Assembly (NCBI GenBank): GCA_041940305.1
Contig: JBGTSJ010000013.1
Location: 62,001-126,000 of the forward strand
From: JBGTSJ01 sp041940305
GTDB lineage: Bacteria; Planctomycetota; Planctomycetia; Planctomycetales; Planctomycetaceae
Direction of reading: 5' to 3'
DNA length: 64,000 nucleotides
The notes under the pieces were generated by a model. The model was not told the DNA's origin, did no database searches, and saw only the letters and a program-made list of their open reading frames with translations. Of the stretch, positions 8,501 through 16,476 are shown in pieces (within the stretch, counting starts at the first letter, position 1; the number at the start of each line of letters is the position of its first letter). The translations under genes were made by a program, and so were the position numbers.

Positions 8501-11063
8501 CCGCGTCGAAGCGGCTGCCCGCGAATGCCCCGAGCACTCCCCAAGCCCGCGGATCGTTCGGACGGCTGTCCCGCAACGCGGTCAGCACCTGTTCGGCTTC
8601 GTCCAGCAGAACGCTTGCGGCGTTCTTTTCAGCGGGATCGTTCGCGGATTCCCCGCGCGCCCACCGCGCCGCTGCCTGCATCCGCAGCGTTTCGGCCAGC
8701 AGCACGGCCGCCTCGTGCGAGTCAGGGGCACTGGAGAGTGTCTCGGCGCGTCGGGAGGGATCGAGTCCCAGCAGCGCTTCCACTGGTTTCCAGTCCCGGC
8801 GTTCGATAAGCTCCCGCGACTGCTTCCGCAGGTGCAGCGTCGCCACGCTTTCGACAATGAGCGGGACGCCTCCCAGCCCCTCGTGGACTGCGATTGCGTT
8901 GTAATACGCTGCCAGAGCGTCATCCAGTCGATTCATCTCCGCCAAGGCCGCAGCCTGCCCAAGCTGCCACGGTAGGGATTCAGGCGTCTCCTGCAGTGCG
9001 GCACGGTACAGTTCGAGTTTCGCTTCCGGCCGCCCCAACTGGTCGAAGCAGGCGGCCAGCAACGCAATGCAATCGTCGCGCAATCGACTCTCAGGCCGAA
9101 TCGCCAACTGCAGCCGCTGAGCTTCGGCCAGCGCCGCATGGGCATTCCCGGTTACCAGCAGTTGCCGCGCTTTCAGCAGCCCAATACGTTCCCGCGCCTG
9201 CACGATACGGGCCTGCGGGAGCGCCTCAAGTTCCTCCATCGCTTCGCTGGCCGGCAGCAGCGTCGCGTCGGCTTCTGCAGAGACCAACTGCACGCCGTCC
9301 TCCAGAGAGTGCTTCGTCAGCCGTACAAGGACGTACAGGTAATGCAGGTCAAAGCGCAACCCCGGCAGCGATGCCGTTTCATTGCCAAACTCCGGATTCC
9401 ACGGATCGATCGGGACGAATTCCGGCGCCCCCTCCTCGGACGCGGCGATCTGGGACGACATCACGATCCCGTCTTCCAGTGATTCCTCTGCAAGCTGCAG
9501 ATGCTCCAGTTGCTGCTCCGAGCTCATCCTTTCCAGCATGTTCAGCTTCTGCAGCTCAAGCTCCGCGGCCGACAGATGGAACCGCGGATCCTGAAACTCC
9601 GCACGTCCCAGCTCGGCCAATCGTCTCGCCTCCGCCAGGAACGCATGCGCGTCCGCCTCAATCGGAGGTTCGTGGCCTGCGTCACTCCCGTTGACAAGAC
9701 CCGGATTCGGCATCGAGTCGAGCTCGATCAACTTGGCCAGCCCCCTGTTCAGGGTAATCGCCAGCCATAACCCGTCAGGCTCAACAGACTCGCCGTTCGA
9801 CGTCTGGGCATCGGCTGCGGACAAGGCGGCGTGCCGCGCCTCAATCAGCCGGCCGTATCCGTCCCCACGACGAATCCGCTCCGTCAGCTCGGTGTGGGAG
9901 ATCGTCCCGTCATGATTCAAATCGGAGAACCGGGGCAATCCGAGGCTGATCCGCCGTGCCGCACTCAGACCAGCGTCTTGTGCCGTGCCGGCGGAAGCAA
10001 AGACTGCGTCCGCCTGCTGGCGGGCGTCTGCCAACGACGTTCCTTCACGTTCCCGCAGAGGCGCAAATTGGACCAGGAATTGCGCGCGATCCAGCAGGCA
10101 GCGATCGCGCGGAGTGGCCTCCTCGACCATCGCATCGATGATGCGATACGCCGCCTCGACTTCGGCATCCGCCACGGCCGCCACCTCGTCCCCCATCGGA
10201 AAGTCAAGCCGGGGCCGCAATGCGTCGACCTGGCGCGCCGCATCAAGATCCATGACCTCGGGATGCTGCATCCACAATCCAGCCAGCATCATGTAGCTGT
10301 GGCGCGACGAGGGATTCCACGCAATCGAATTCAGCAGATTCCTCTGCGCGTCGTTCAAGTGATCCCGCGCATCTCCCATCTGCAAATGACACTGACTGAT
10401 CAGCCATGCTGTCGTCGCATCGTCGGCCGTCGCCGGGTTCCCATCGGCAGGCAGCAGCGACTCCAGGTGCGTCAGTGCGTCCCGATAACGAGGCAGTTGC
10501 AGGGCGATGGCAACGGCGCTGCGTCGCGCACTGACCCGATCCGGATCTCGGGCGAGGACTTCCTCATACGTCCGGTAAGCCTGCACCAGCCGGGCGCCCG
10601 CCTCCTCCTCGCCGCCACCCCGATACAGCAGGTCCGCCACCCGCTCCATGATGTCGGTGACGGTCTGGGGCCCGTTGACTTTCTCCGCATCTTCCCCGGG
10701 AGTTTCCGCCGGCTGTGTTTCGTCCTCGAATCCCTTCAACTGCAGGTACTGCGTATACCAGCGAATCGCGTCATTCACCTTGCCGGCATTGTCCGCCTGC
10801 CAGGCGCGATGCAGCAGCTGATCCGCGTTCTGCCGCACGGCGTATCCATGGGCGAAGTGAATCCCCACGGCCAGGCACGTAATGATCGCCAGCGTCGCCA
10901 GCAGGAACCGCTTGTTCAGTCGCGTCTGCTGATAGGTTTTCCGCCCGGCCGAAGACGCGTTCGTGCCCCCCCCTGCTCGCGACGAATCGCGCGCGGGCTC
11001 AGGCGCCTCCGTGGCACTCATCCGCGGGAGGGAGTTCTTTCGAGAGCGGGATTTACGCGACAT
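5511..11063 (-). CDS. Giant membrane-anchored TPR protein with an EF-hand loop
   Basis: 1850 residues, starting at an ATG with a strong ribosome site (GGAGG, 6 nt spacing). Residues 1-50 are basic and cytoplasmic, residues ~52-75 form one transmembrane helix (LLATLAIITCLAVGIHFAHG), and the remainder should lie in the periplasm. From residue ~85 to the end the protein is an almost unbroken series of TPR-type helix pairs, e.g. 'ALAAYYNAIAVHEG' and 'DAREVYLQMLLLDENHIVAL'. Residues 381-392 form a canonical EF-hand calcium loop (D-L-N-H-D-G-T-I-S-H-T-E). It is the last large gene downstream of the exosortase/EPS locus, where other exosortase systems carry a TPR protein (PrsT); orthology is inferred. 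It probably scaffolds EPS assembly or PEP-CTERM export. Confidence 0.85.
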   Translation of the reverse strand: MSRKSRSRKNSLPRMSATEAPEPARDSSRAGGGTNASSAGRKTYQQTRLNKRFLLATLAIITCLAVGIHFAHGYAVRQNADQLLHRAWQADNAGKVNDAIRWYTQYLQLKGFEDETQPAETPGEDAEKVNGPQTVTDIMERVADLLYRGGGEEEAGARLVQAYRTYEEVLARDPDRVSARRSAVAIALQLPRYRDALTHLESLLPADGNPATADDATTAWLISQCHLQMGDARDHLNDAQRNLLNSIAWNPSSRHSYMMLAGLWMQHPEVMDLDAARQVDALRPRLDFPMGDEVAAVADAEVEAAYRIIDAMVEEATPRDRCLLDRAQFLVQFAPLREREGTSLADARQQADAVFASAGTAQDAGLSAARRISLGLPRFSDLNHDGTISHTELTERIRRGDGYGRLIEARHAALSAADAQTSNGESVEPDGLWLAITLNRGLAKLIELDSMPNPGLVNGSDAGHEPPIEADAHAFLAEARRLAELGRAEFQDPRFHLSAAELELQKLNMLERMSSEQQLEHLQLAEESLEDGIVMSSQIAASEEGAPEFVPIDPWNPEFGNETASLPGLRFDLHYLYVLVRLTKHSLEDGVQLVSAEADATLLPASEAMEELEALPQARIVQARERIGLLKARQLLVTGNAHAALAEAQRLQLAIRPESRLRDDCIALLAACFDQLGRPEAKLELYRAALQETPESLPWQLGQAAALAEMNRLDDALAAYYNAIAVHEGLGGVPLIVESVATLHLRKQSRELIERRDWKPVEALLGLDPSRRAETLSSAPDSHEAAVLLAETLRMQAAARWARGESANDPAEKNAASVLLDEAEQVLTALRDSRPNDPRAWGVLGAFAGSRFDADPAARLSAAQAILNEAGQRFPDSLELRISAIGVALGQPPDVAVELIVQLSTDVESVRIEDRFELLLALARGHATLGNWEAAMDAWNSAGLLHPNDHRPHVATLLLLLEAAADDPESGVDATAWTDHFRELVRIESGVDVSADSEGELQFDPGQVGPFAAICLAHRLLHDVEIDAEVLGDTARLSTMRRVLQAADRQRPSWALIPRLRGQIEALFGEQGFALIYFEEAFRRGDRSAEVISPLIAEYQTKVNSTHRITRDAAASMLATLMAAVRQDNPALMYGNVGRLAQRALFDQGDLERAIGIAEQLYETTQQPQDKLALAYTRAETIIREEQDPQERERKLAAVEEQFREITRDHPEWPNGWLALVQFLTNLNHIAEAEAAAQEAAGALPAEPAHVIPLTLARCHQTLTLARELTVEQWQAYLDLATNEYEQALAAAPDDASVMYSAALFYLGSQRPQQAIALADQLLSQATTASDAEQSRALIVKALGLATTGIPSDVAAALTLLREAAPKDAVWQVHVWRTLAALLDQRNHPDDAEELIEVLEKIVASEQATSRERFTLAGLHDRLQQNWPLARSEYEELLRDLPQNRLLLAVLIDGIVRHNPSDRELTEARNYLDDLQILEPDSYRTVVLESKVMAASGDGEGAGERLVSFVHRRLSELPAEDLLEQLSDNQVMEVMANLTQVAEQQQDDETLAILDRIRGQMSQGQREEATAELRQLAQAQWLVGEVRTEMLRSAATLLEGFEQLSVAESLYREYVQASRRADAPLALARFFGRQERFDDAIDICLQHWDEIVPETVATTSVGLLRIGRLPAARIAEVSGRIEAAIATADETAARLELLRLLADVYDLQQRYDDAREVYLQMLLLDENHIVALNNLAWILACRGDPVSGLELINRAIERAGPYPELLDTQGVALMHAGQSEAAVQVLMDAARQSRSASVLLHLADARRAAGDMAGAEAAFQEYREMDKGGDALHPLDQKVHQRLESLFPAG

Positions 11064-11144
11064 GGTCAGCCTCCAGTTCAGTTCGGCGATCGCCCGGCGA
11101 TCGCGTGCATCACAACGTCAGTCTCGATGGCGGCTACCGCAATT

Positions 11145-12560
11145 TCATTTCGTCGATGTGGGGGGGGTCCGTGTGAGCCCCCAGTCCGCCGTTGATGATC
11201 CGCGACTCGACAGCAAGCGCGGCACGGTTGCACCGCATAGCCCGCCAGCGGTCGCCAGCAGGACGTCGGTGACATCCGGATAACGCGATGGAACGAAGAT
11301 CTGCCCGGCTTCAATGGACGCCGCCAGCATCAGGATTACGGCCGCGACGCGAAGCCAGTACCACCCGCTGGACTCCGCGTCTTCCGCCGGCAGAAACGCC
11401 GCTCCCAGAAGTGCACCCAGTGGTGCATACAGCAGCACTCGTTCAATAAGCTGGCTCAGGCCCGACATCGGGGATGCCTGTTCCAGACTGGAAAACGGCA
11501 GACTCCACAGCCCCTCCAGTCTCCTCTGGATCAGCTCCGCATCAGTTGTGAACTCGAACGGCCACCACATCGTGCAGATCGGCAGGATCGCATAGGCACC
11601 GCAAAGGCCCAGCCAGAACCAGCGGCCTGTGGACTCCCCGTGACCCTCACCCCGATCAAAGCGCTGCAGCAGCGGACTTCCCATTGCCGCGCCGGCCAGC
11701 ACTCCCGTAGCTCCCGCCAAGACATCGCTGATCTCGGTAAACCGGCTGAACACAAAAAGCTGCCCCGCCTCTATTAACAGCACGAAACCGGACCCCACCG
11801 CGAACGCTCCCGAAATGCTCCGTCGGAATGGAGCAGTCCGCCTCCCCCACGTCAGGGCCAGCGTGCCCACCGGAAAGAACAGCAAGGCTGTCCCTCCCAA
11901 ATCAAACAGCTCGTCCGCCGTCAACCCTGTCTCAATCTGCACCCCGATCCCGATCCGGCCTGACCGGTACTTCTCGACCAGGTCGCCAGGATGAATCGTA
12001 AGGTCAAACGGGATCCACGAAATGACTGCCAGTACGACCAGGTATCCTCTCAGAGCGTAGCCAAGCTTCGTGCCGGGACGGCCGGACTCCTGCAGATGCT
12101 GCCACCATCTCTCCAGTGCGGTCCCACCCAGCATCCACAGGGTCCACCCGCACATCGCTCCCATCAGTTGTGCCGCCGCATCGGACGCGGAGCCGACTCG
12201 CCCGGGGATGCACGTCTGCGCCATCTCGACGCCCAGGCTCACCCCACCGCACGCCACAAGCGTCAGCACCAATCCTCCCACCGCGCCGATGGGCTGCCGC
12301 CAGTGCACGCCGCGAGCCCCCGCCAGCCCGAATCCCGCTGGTACAAGCAGCAGCACGTTGACGGCAAAATCGATGCGCCCGCGTCCCTCCCACGGCCACG
12401 ATTGAGTCGACCGAAACTCCTCCCAAGCAGACTGAATCGACATCGCCTCGAAGCGAAACGGCAATAGCGACCCGTAGATTGCGAACCCCAGAGTCAGTAT
12501 CGCCACGCCGAGCAGCAGCCGCCGCAGCCGTTCCGCTCCCGCGCGGCGCGAGGTCCTCAT
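11145..12560 (-). CDS. VanZ-family membrane protein with three VanZ repeats
   Basis: 471 residues, highly hydrophobic, with roughly 10-12 transmembrane segments. Three VanZ-like units follow each other: the 'P-F-x' motif is at residues 34-35, 184-185 and 334-335, and the second motif (E-x-x-Q-x-[FC]-x-x-x-R ... D) starts at residues 112, 264 and 417, giving a period of ~150 residues. Typical VanZ proteins have one unit. VanZ proteins affect teicoplanin resistance or surface properties, but their molecular activity is unknown; members occur in exosortase/EPS loci. The ATG overlaps the stop of the upstream single-unit VanZ gene (ATGA). No function beyond the family is claimed. Confidence 0.82.
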   Translation of the reverse strand: MRTSRRAGAERLRRLLLGVAILTLGFAIYGSLLPFRFEAMSIQSAWEEFRSTQSWPWEGRGRIDFAVNVLLLVPAGFGLAGARGVHWRQPIGAVGGLVLTLVACGGVSLGVEMAQTCIPGRVGSASDAAAQLMGAMCGWTLWMLGGTALERWWQHLQESGRPGTKLGYALRGYLVVLAVISWIPFDLTIHPGDLVEKYRSGRIGIGVQIETGLTADELFDLGGTALLFFPVGTLALTWGRRTAPFRRSISGAFAVGSGFVLLIEAGQLFVFSRFTEISDVLAGATGVLAGAAMGSPLLQRFDRGEGHGESTGRWFWLGLCGAYAILPICTMWWPFEFTTDAELIQRRLEGLWSLPFSSLEQASPMSGLSQLIERVLLYAPLGALLGAAFLPAEDAESSGWYWLRVAAVILMLAASIEAGQIFVPSRYPDVTDVLLATAGGLCGATVPRLLSSRGSSTADWGLTRTPPTSTK

Positions 12561-12961
12561 CGACGTCGACCACCCATCAGCCAGACACCTGACACGGCGA
12601 GCAGCACTCCGCCCGCATTGGCCAGCACGTCAAGCCAGTCAAACTCCCGGTGGGGCACGAACATCTGTCCGCACTCCATCAGCAGACCGTGACCGGCGGC
12701 CGCCGCCCCGATGCTCCGGTCCCGTCCCGGTGCGCCAAAGCCCAACAGCAGCAGCACTGTCCAGATCGTGTAAGCCGTCAAGTGCTGGACGAATCCCGTC
12801 AACATAGTGTCGGCCGTTCGCTCCAGTCCTCCCCCCGCAGTACCCAGAAACGACAGCGGCGATGGAGACAGGAGCAGGTACGTCAGCAGCATGCCGCAGC
12901 CCACTGCTGCACTCTGCGCCGGCACTCGCCACCCGGGAATTCGCCCGTCGTGTCCCGCCAT
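12557..12961 (-). CDS. Single-unit VanZ-like membrane protein
   Basis: 134 residues from an ATG at 12961 that has a strong ribosome site (GGAGG, 9 nt upstream). A TTG at 13024, overlapping the stop of the BON gene, would add 21 residues but has a less convincing leader. Three to four hydrophobic helices are present, with the VanZ signature 'MECGQMFVPHREFDWLDVLA' near the C-terminus, matching the repeats of the next gene. It ends in an ATGA overlap with the three-repeat VanZ gene, so the two proteins are probably made together and may act as a pair. Confidence 0.75.
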   Translation of the reverse strand: MAGHDGRIPGWRVPAQSAAVGCGMLLTYLLLSPSPLSFLGTAGGGLERTADTMLTGFVQHLTAYTIWTVLLLLGFGAPGRDRSIGAAAAGHGLLMECGQMFVPHREFDWLDVLANAGGVLLAVSGVWLMGGRRR

Positions 12962-13020
12962 CAATGGCGACCTCCGGGTGGAAATCGAATCATCCACTGC
13001 CACGACAAACCCTCGACGAC

Positions 13021-13380
13021 TCAATCCAGCGCTTCTGGGAAACCGTCCCGCCGTGGCGCACGCCCCACAACCTCGATCTCATTGCAAATCCGATCTACAC
13101 CCGCCGCCGCCGCAGCTGCAACCTGCGCGATCTGCTTCTGATAGTAAGTCGATGCATGGCCCCGCAGCTCCAGCACGCCGTCTCGAAACCTCCACAGAAT
13201 CTCGCAGCCCCCGAGCTCAGGAAACTGGGAGAGTGTGCGGGCGACCCGCTCCGCGACCGCTCCAGTTGTCCCGGCCGTGTCGTTATGTCCTCCTTCGATC
13301 TTTGCCCGCAGCCGCGTCCGTACCCGCCGCCGACGTTCGCCCCCGGAAACCGCCAAAGCCATCGAACTACCCGGCGTCAT
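13021..13380 (-). CDS. BON-domain protein
   Basis: 119 residues with a basic N-terminus ('RRRRVRTRLRAKIEGG') and no signal peptide. Residues ~50-108 fit a BON domain: 'VAERVARTLSQFP', 'CEILWRFRDGVLELRGHAST', 'VDRICNEIEVVGR'. BON domains bind phospholipids or membranes and are usually exported, so a cytoplasmic copy is unusual; residues before 'MALAVSGG' may not be translated. The start overlaps the stop of the upstream glycosyltransferase (ATGA), and GGGGGT precedes it. Its role in the locus is unknown. Confidence 0.65.
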   Translation of the reverse strand: MTPGSSMALAVSGGERRRRVRTRLRAKIEGGHNDTAGTTGAVAERVARTLSQFPELGGCEILWRFRDGVLELRGHASTYYQKQIAQVAAAAAAGVDRICNEIEVVGRAPRRDGFPEALD

Positions 13381-14609
13381 GCGACCCCCGCCGGGACCCT
13401 GGGTTGCCGCTGTGCGTCGACCACGTCCTGGCAGATCTCCTCAAACTGGCGTGCCACGACCTCCGACGAATACCGGCTGACCACGTGCTCATGCGCCCGT
13501 CCGGCGATCGCTTCCCTCAGGTCGGGGGTCTCCATTAGTTCCACGACCCGCGCCGCAAACTCCTCCGCTGCGCCCGCCAGCACAATGTCCTCCCCGTCCG
13601 AGACCTGCAGCCCTTCCGCACCGAGCGGTGTACTCACGACCGCCTTCCGCATCGCCATCGCTTCATAGATCTTCATGCGCGTCCCGCCCCCCACCAGCAG
13701 CGGCACGACAATGACGCATGCCCCTCGCACGTACGGACGCACGTCCGGCACCGTTCCCACAATCTCCACTCCTGGGCGCGATGATAATCGCTGGATTGAC
13801 CTGGAAGGATTTCGTCCCACCGCCTGAAATCGTGCCCCCGGCCGTCGCGCAAGAATCAGCGGCCAGATCTCCTCCACGAAGTACTGCACTCCATCTTCGT
13901 TGGGCAGCCAGTCCAGTGATCCCACAAAAACCACCCGCTCTTCCGCTTCCACATCCGGCATCGGTCGGAAGTAGCTTGTGTCCACAGCCGTATCGATTAC
14001 CCGCACGTGCCGCCAGCCGTACTCCTTCTCGAATGTGCCGCGATCCTGTTCGCTGACCGCGATCACTCCGTTAAACCATCTCCCCGCTGCGCCCTCAAAT
14101 CGCTTCATCTTCCGCGCCTGCAACCCCATGTACTGCCGGCGCAGCCATCCACTGTCCTCGCGCGCGTGCCGCTCGAAGATCTGTGCTTCCACGTTGTGCT
14201 GGAACAGCAGGCTCGCCCGCGCCGGCAGACCGATTGCGTTTCTTGCCATCTGCACGAAGTCGCAAATCACCAGGTCAAACTCGTCATCGGCCAGCAGTCG
14301 CTGAGCTTCCCCACGCAGACGCCGGTCGTAATCCTTGTTCACATTAAACGGGAATCGCGACGCCAGGTTGCATGCCAGGTCGAAGTAAAACCGCGGGCTT
14401 CGTCGCGACGCCTCCCGCCACATGACCGACTTCACCGACAGCCCGATTTCTTCCATCCGCGCCAGGTCCGATCCCTCATGCTCCTGCACGTTGCACAGGT
14501 ACGTCACGTCATGCCATCGCGCCAGATGCCGCAGCACGTTCAGCGTGCGGATCTGCCCTCCTGTCATCGGAGGAAACAGTGGTCGCTTCTGGAGGAACAG
14601 GATCCGCAT
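13377..14609 (-). CDS. GT4-type glycosyltransferase, exosortase-locus type
   Basis: 410 residues, GT-B fold. The N-terminal domain starts 'MRILFLQKRPLFPPMTGGQI' and contains the acceptor-side 'LLFQHNVEAQIFERHA'. The C-terminal nucleotide-sugar domain has 'VVFVGSLDWLPNEDGVQYF' and 'VPLLVGGGTRMKIYEAMAM', with the usual Glu (E-A-M). The pattern matches the sugar transferase subfamily associated with PEP-CTERM/EpsH systems (TIGR03087, from memory). It should add a sugar to the lipid-linked EPS repeat in the cytoplasm. It follows the initiating sugar-phosphate transferase by 14 nt and overlaps the BON gene. Confidence 0.85.
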   Translation of the reverse strand: MRILFLQKRPLFPPMTGGQIRTLNVLRHLARWHDVTYLCNVQEHEGSDLARMEEIGLSVKSVMWREASRRSPRFYFDLACNLASRFPFNVNKDYDRRLRGEAQRLLADDEFDLVICDFVQMARNAIGLPARASLLFQHNVEAQIFERHAREDSGWLRRQYMGLQARKMKRFEGAAGRWFNGVIAVSEQDRGTFEKEYGWRHVRVIDTAVDTSYFRPMPDVEAEERVVFVGSLDWLPNEDGVQYFVEEIWPLILARRPGARFQAVGRNPSRSIQRLSSRPGVEIVGTVPDVRPYVRGACVIVVPLLVGGGTRMKIYEAMAMRKAVVSTPLGAEGLQVSDGEDIVLAGAAEEFAARVVELMETPDLREAIAGRAHEHVVSRYSSEVVARQFEEICQDVVDAQRQPRVPAGVA

Positions 14610-14623
14610 GAATGATGTCGCGC

Positions 14624-15211
14624 TTAGTACGCCATCCGGAGCACCGTCCGGACGATCAGCCCCAGGTCCAGCAGCAGGGATTGCCGTGCGATGTACTCCT
14701 GACCCAGCCGGATCTTGTCTGGCAGGATCTCCTGCACGTAGGTTGCCTCCGGATCCGCCGATTCACCCAGAAGCGCGGACTCATGGCGATACTTCAATGA
14801 AGCCGGATCCGTGATCCCCGGCCGCACCGTCAGCAGCCGCTCGTACTCCTCCCGGTACAGTTCGACGTACTTCGGCACTTCCGGCCGCGGCCCTACAAAG
14901 CTCATCTCTCCCCTTAACACGTTGATCAATTGCGGCAACTCGTCGATCTTCGTCTTCCGCAGTATGCTTCCCACTCGCGTGATCCGCGGATCGCGCCCCG
15001 CCGTCAGCGGCCCTCCCTTCCGTTCGGCATCGGCCGCCATCGTCCGGAATTTGCAGATCTGAAACGGCCGAAATCCGCGCCCCATCCGTTCCTGCCGGAA
15101 CAGCACCGGACCTCGCGATGTCAGCTTGATCAGCGCCGCCGTCAGTAGCAGGAGCGGACTCAAAATCGTCAGCCCGGCTGCCGAGATTACAAGGTCAAAC
15201 ACCCGCTTCAT
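14624..15211 (-). CDS. Initiating sugar-phosphate transferase (polyprenyl-phosphate glycosyl-1-phosphate transferase)
   Basis: 195 residues, the short PglC/WcaJ-core type. One N-terminal hydrophobic helix (residues 5-27) is followed by the family motifs 'RGPVLFRQERMGRG', 'FQICKFRTM', the acidic 'RKTKIDELPQL', 'MSFVGPRPE' and 'RPGITDPASL'. This enzyme transfers a sugar-1-phosphate from a nucleotide sugar to undecaprenyl phosphate, the first step of EPS repeat assembly. It overlaps the aminotransferase stop by ATGA, which suggests that the aminotransferase helps supply its amino-sugar substrate. Confidence 0.92.
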   Translation of the reverse strand: MKRVFDLVISAAGLTILSPLLLLTAALIKLTSRGPVLFRQERMGRGFRPFQICKFRTMAADAERKGGPLTAGRDPRITRVGSILRKTKIDELPQLINVLRGEMSFVGPRPEVPKYVELYREEYERLLTVRPGITDPASLKYRHESALLGESADPEATYVQEILPDKIRLGQEYIARQSLLLDLGLIVRTVLRMAY

Positions 15212-16398
15212 TCGCAGCGATGCTCCTCAACGATGCTCCGCACGACCTCACAGACCGCCTTCACCTCACTGTCCTGCATTCGCGGATAGATCGGCAGCGA
15301 CACGATGCGATCATGCAGCCGCCATGCCACGGGCAGGTCATCCGGATCGTAGCTATACCGGACTCGATACAAGGGATGCTGATGCAGCGGCAGATAATGC
15401 ACGCTCGCTCCAATCCCCGCCGCGTTCAGCTTGCTAATAAATCCAGCCCGATCAATCGTCAGCCGCTCCAACTCCAATTGCACCACGTACAGATGCCACG
15501 CATGCTGCACGTCGTCGGCCACGCAAGGCGTCACGATCTGGGGCACGTCGGCGAAAGCCGCGTTATACCGCGCCGCAATCTCTTGCCGCCGCAGCCAGAA
15601 GTCCTCGCATCGCGTCAGCTGGCACAACCCCAGCGCCGCCGCGATGTCCGTCATATTCGACTTGTAGCCCGGCTCCAGAATCTCGTAGTACCACGACCCC
15701 TCCGCGCTGAACCGCTTCCACGCATCTTTGCTGATCCCGTGCAGCGACATCAGCCGCACGCGGTCCGCCAGCTCCCGGCTATTGGTGGTCACCATCCCAC
15801 CCTCGCCCGTCGTGATCGTTTTGTTCGCATAGAACGAAAAACAGGTCAGGTCGCTGATCCCTCCGATCGACACGCCCCGGTACCGCGCCGGCAGCGCATG
15901 CGCCGCATCTTCGACCACCGCGACGCCATGGCGCACCGCAATCTCCGCCAGACGGTCCATGTCACATGGCTGTCCGGCGTAATGCACCGGCACGATGGCC
16001 TTCGGCCGATGCCGTTCGATCAGATCCTCCAGGCCGTCCATGTCCATCCCGTACGTGTCCCCCCGCACATCCGCCAGCACGGGAGTGGCGCCAAGATGGA
16101 TCACGACCTCCGCCGTGGACGCAAACGTCAGCGTGGGCACGACTACTCGGTCGCCCGGCCGGACTCCGACTGCCTCCAGCGCCAGATGCAACGCGGCCGT
16201 GCACGAGCTCACCGCCACCGCATGCTCCGCCCCCACGTGCGCGGCGAATTGCTCCTCGAACGCCCGCACTTTGGGGCCCGTCGTCAACCATCCGGAGCGC
16301 AGCGTACCCACGACCGATTCAATCTCCTCCTCGCCGATTGCCGGTCGAAAGAAGGGAATTTTGTGTTGCTTTAGCGCCGTTGCAGTCGCGGTGGCCAA
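15208..16398 (-). CDS. DegT/DnrJ/EryC1-type sugar aminotransferase (PLP)
   Basis: 396 residues, normal for the family. Visible motifs are 'RSGWLTTGPKV', 'AVAVSSCTAALHLAL', 'VVEDAAHALPARYRG' and 'FSFYANKTITTGEGGM', where K193 should bind pyridoxal phosphate. The enzyme transfers an amino group to a keto group of a nucleotide sugar (4-amino or 3-amino sugar). The start appears to be a TTG at 16398 preceded by GGGGAAA; no in-frame ATG fits. It lies downstream of the epimerase/dehydratase, a likely source of its keto-sugar or partner in the pathway. Sugar specificity cannot be read from sequence. Confidence 0.92.
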   Translation of the reverse strand: MATATATALKQHKIPFFRPAIGEEEIESVVGTLRSGWLTTGPKVRAFEEQFAAHVGAEHAVAVSSCTAALHLALEAVGVRPGDRVVVPTLTFASTAEVVIHLGATPVLADVRGDTYGMDMDGLEDLIERHRPKAIVPVHYAGQPCDMDRLAEIAVRHGVAVVEDAAHALPARYRGVSIGGISDLTCFSFYANKTITTGEGGMVTTNSRELADRVRLMSLHGISKDAWKRFSAEGSWYYEILEPGYKSNMTDIAAALGLCQLTRCEDFWLRRQEIAARYNAAFADVPQIVTPCVADDVQHAWHLYVVQLELERLTIDRAGFISKLNAAGIGASVHYLPLHQHPLYRVRYSYDPDDLPVAWRLHDRIVSLPIYPRMQDSEVKAVCEVVRSIVEEHRCE

Positions 16399-16476
16399 AT
16401 GGATTTCCCCAATGGAAGTCTGTGTGACGCTTTTGCCCCCGGCGCCCGTCCCGATGCGCCGGCCCGAACGAATCGC

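Noticed and set aside
11084..11104. Two copies of CGGCGATCGC one base apart between the TPR and VanZ genes
   Set aside because: The GCGATCGC word is short and palindromic, and likely to recur in a G+C-rich genome; no function is supported.
15220..16374. A 384-codon plus-strand frame over the aminotransferase
   Set aside because: The minus frame has all PLP aminotransferase motifs; the plus frame is Arg/His/Gln-rich shadow.
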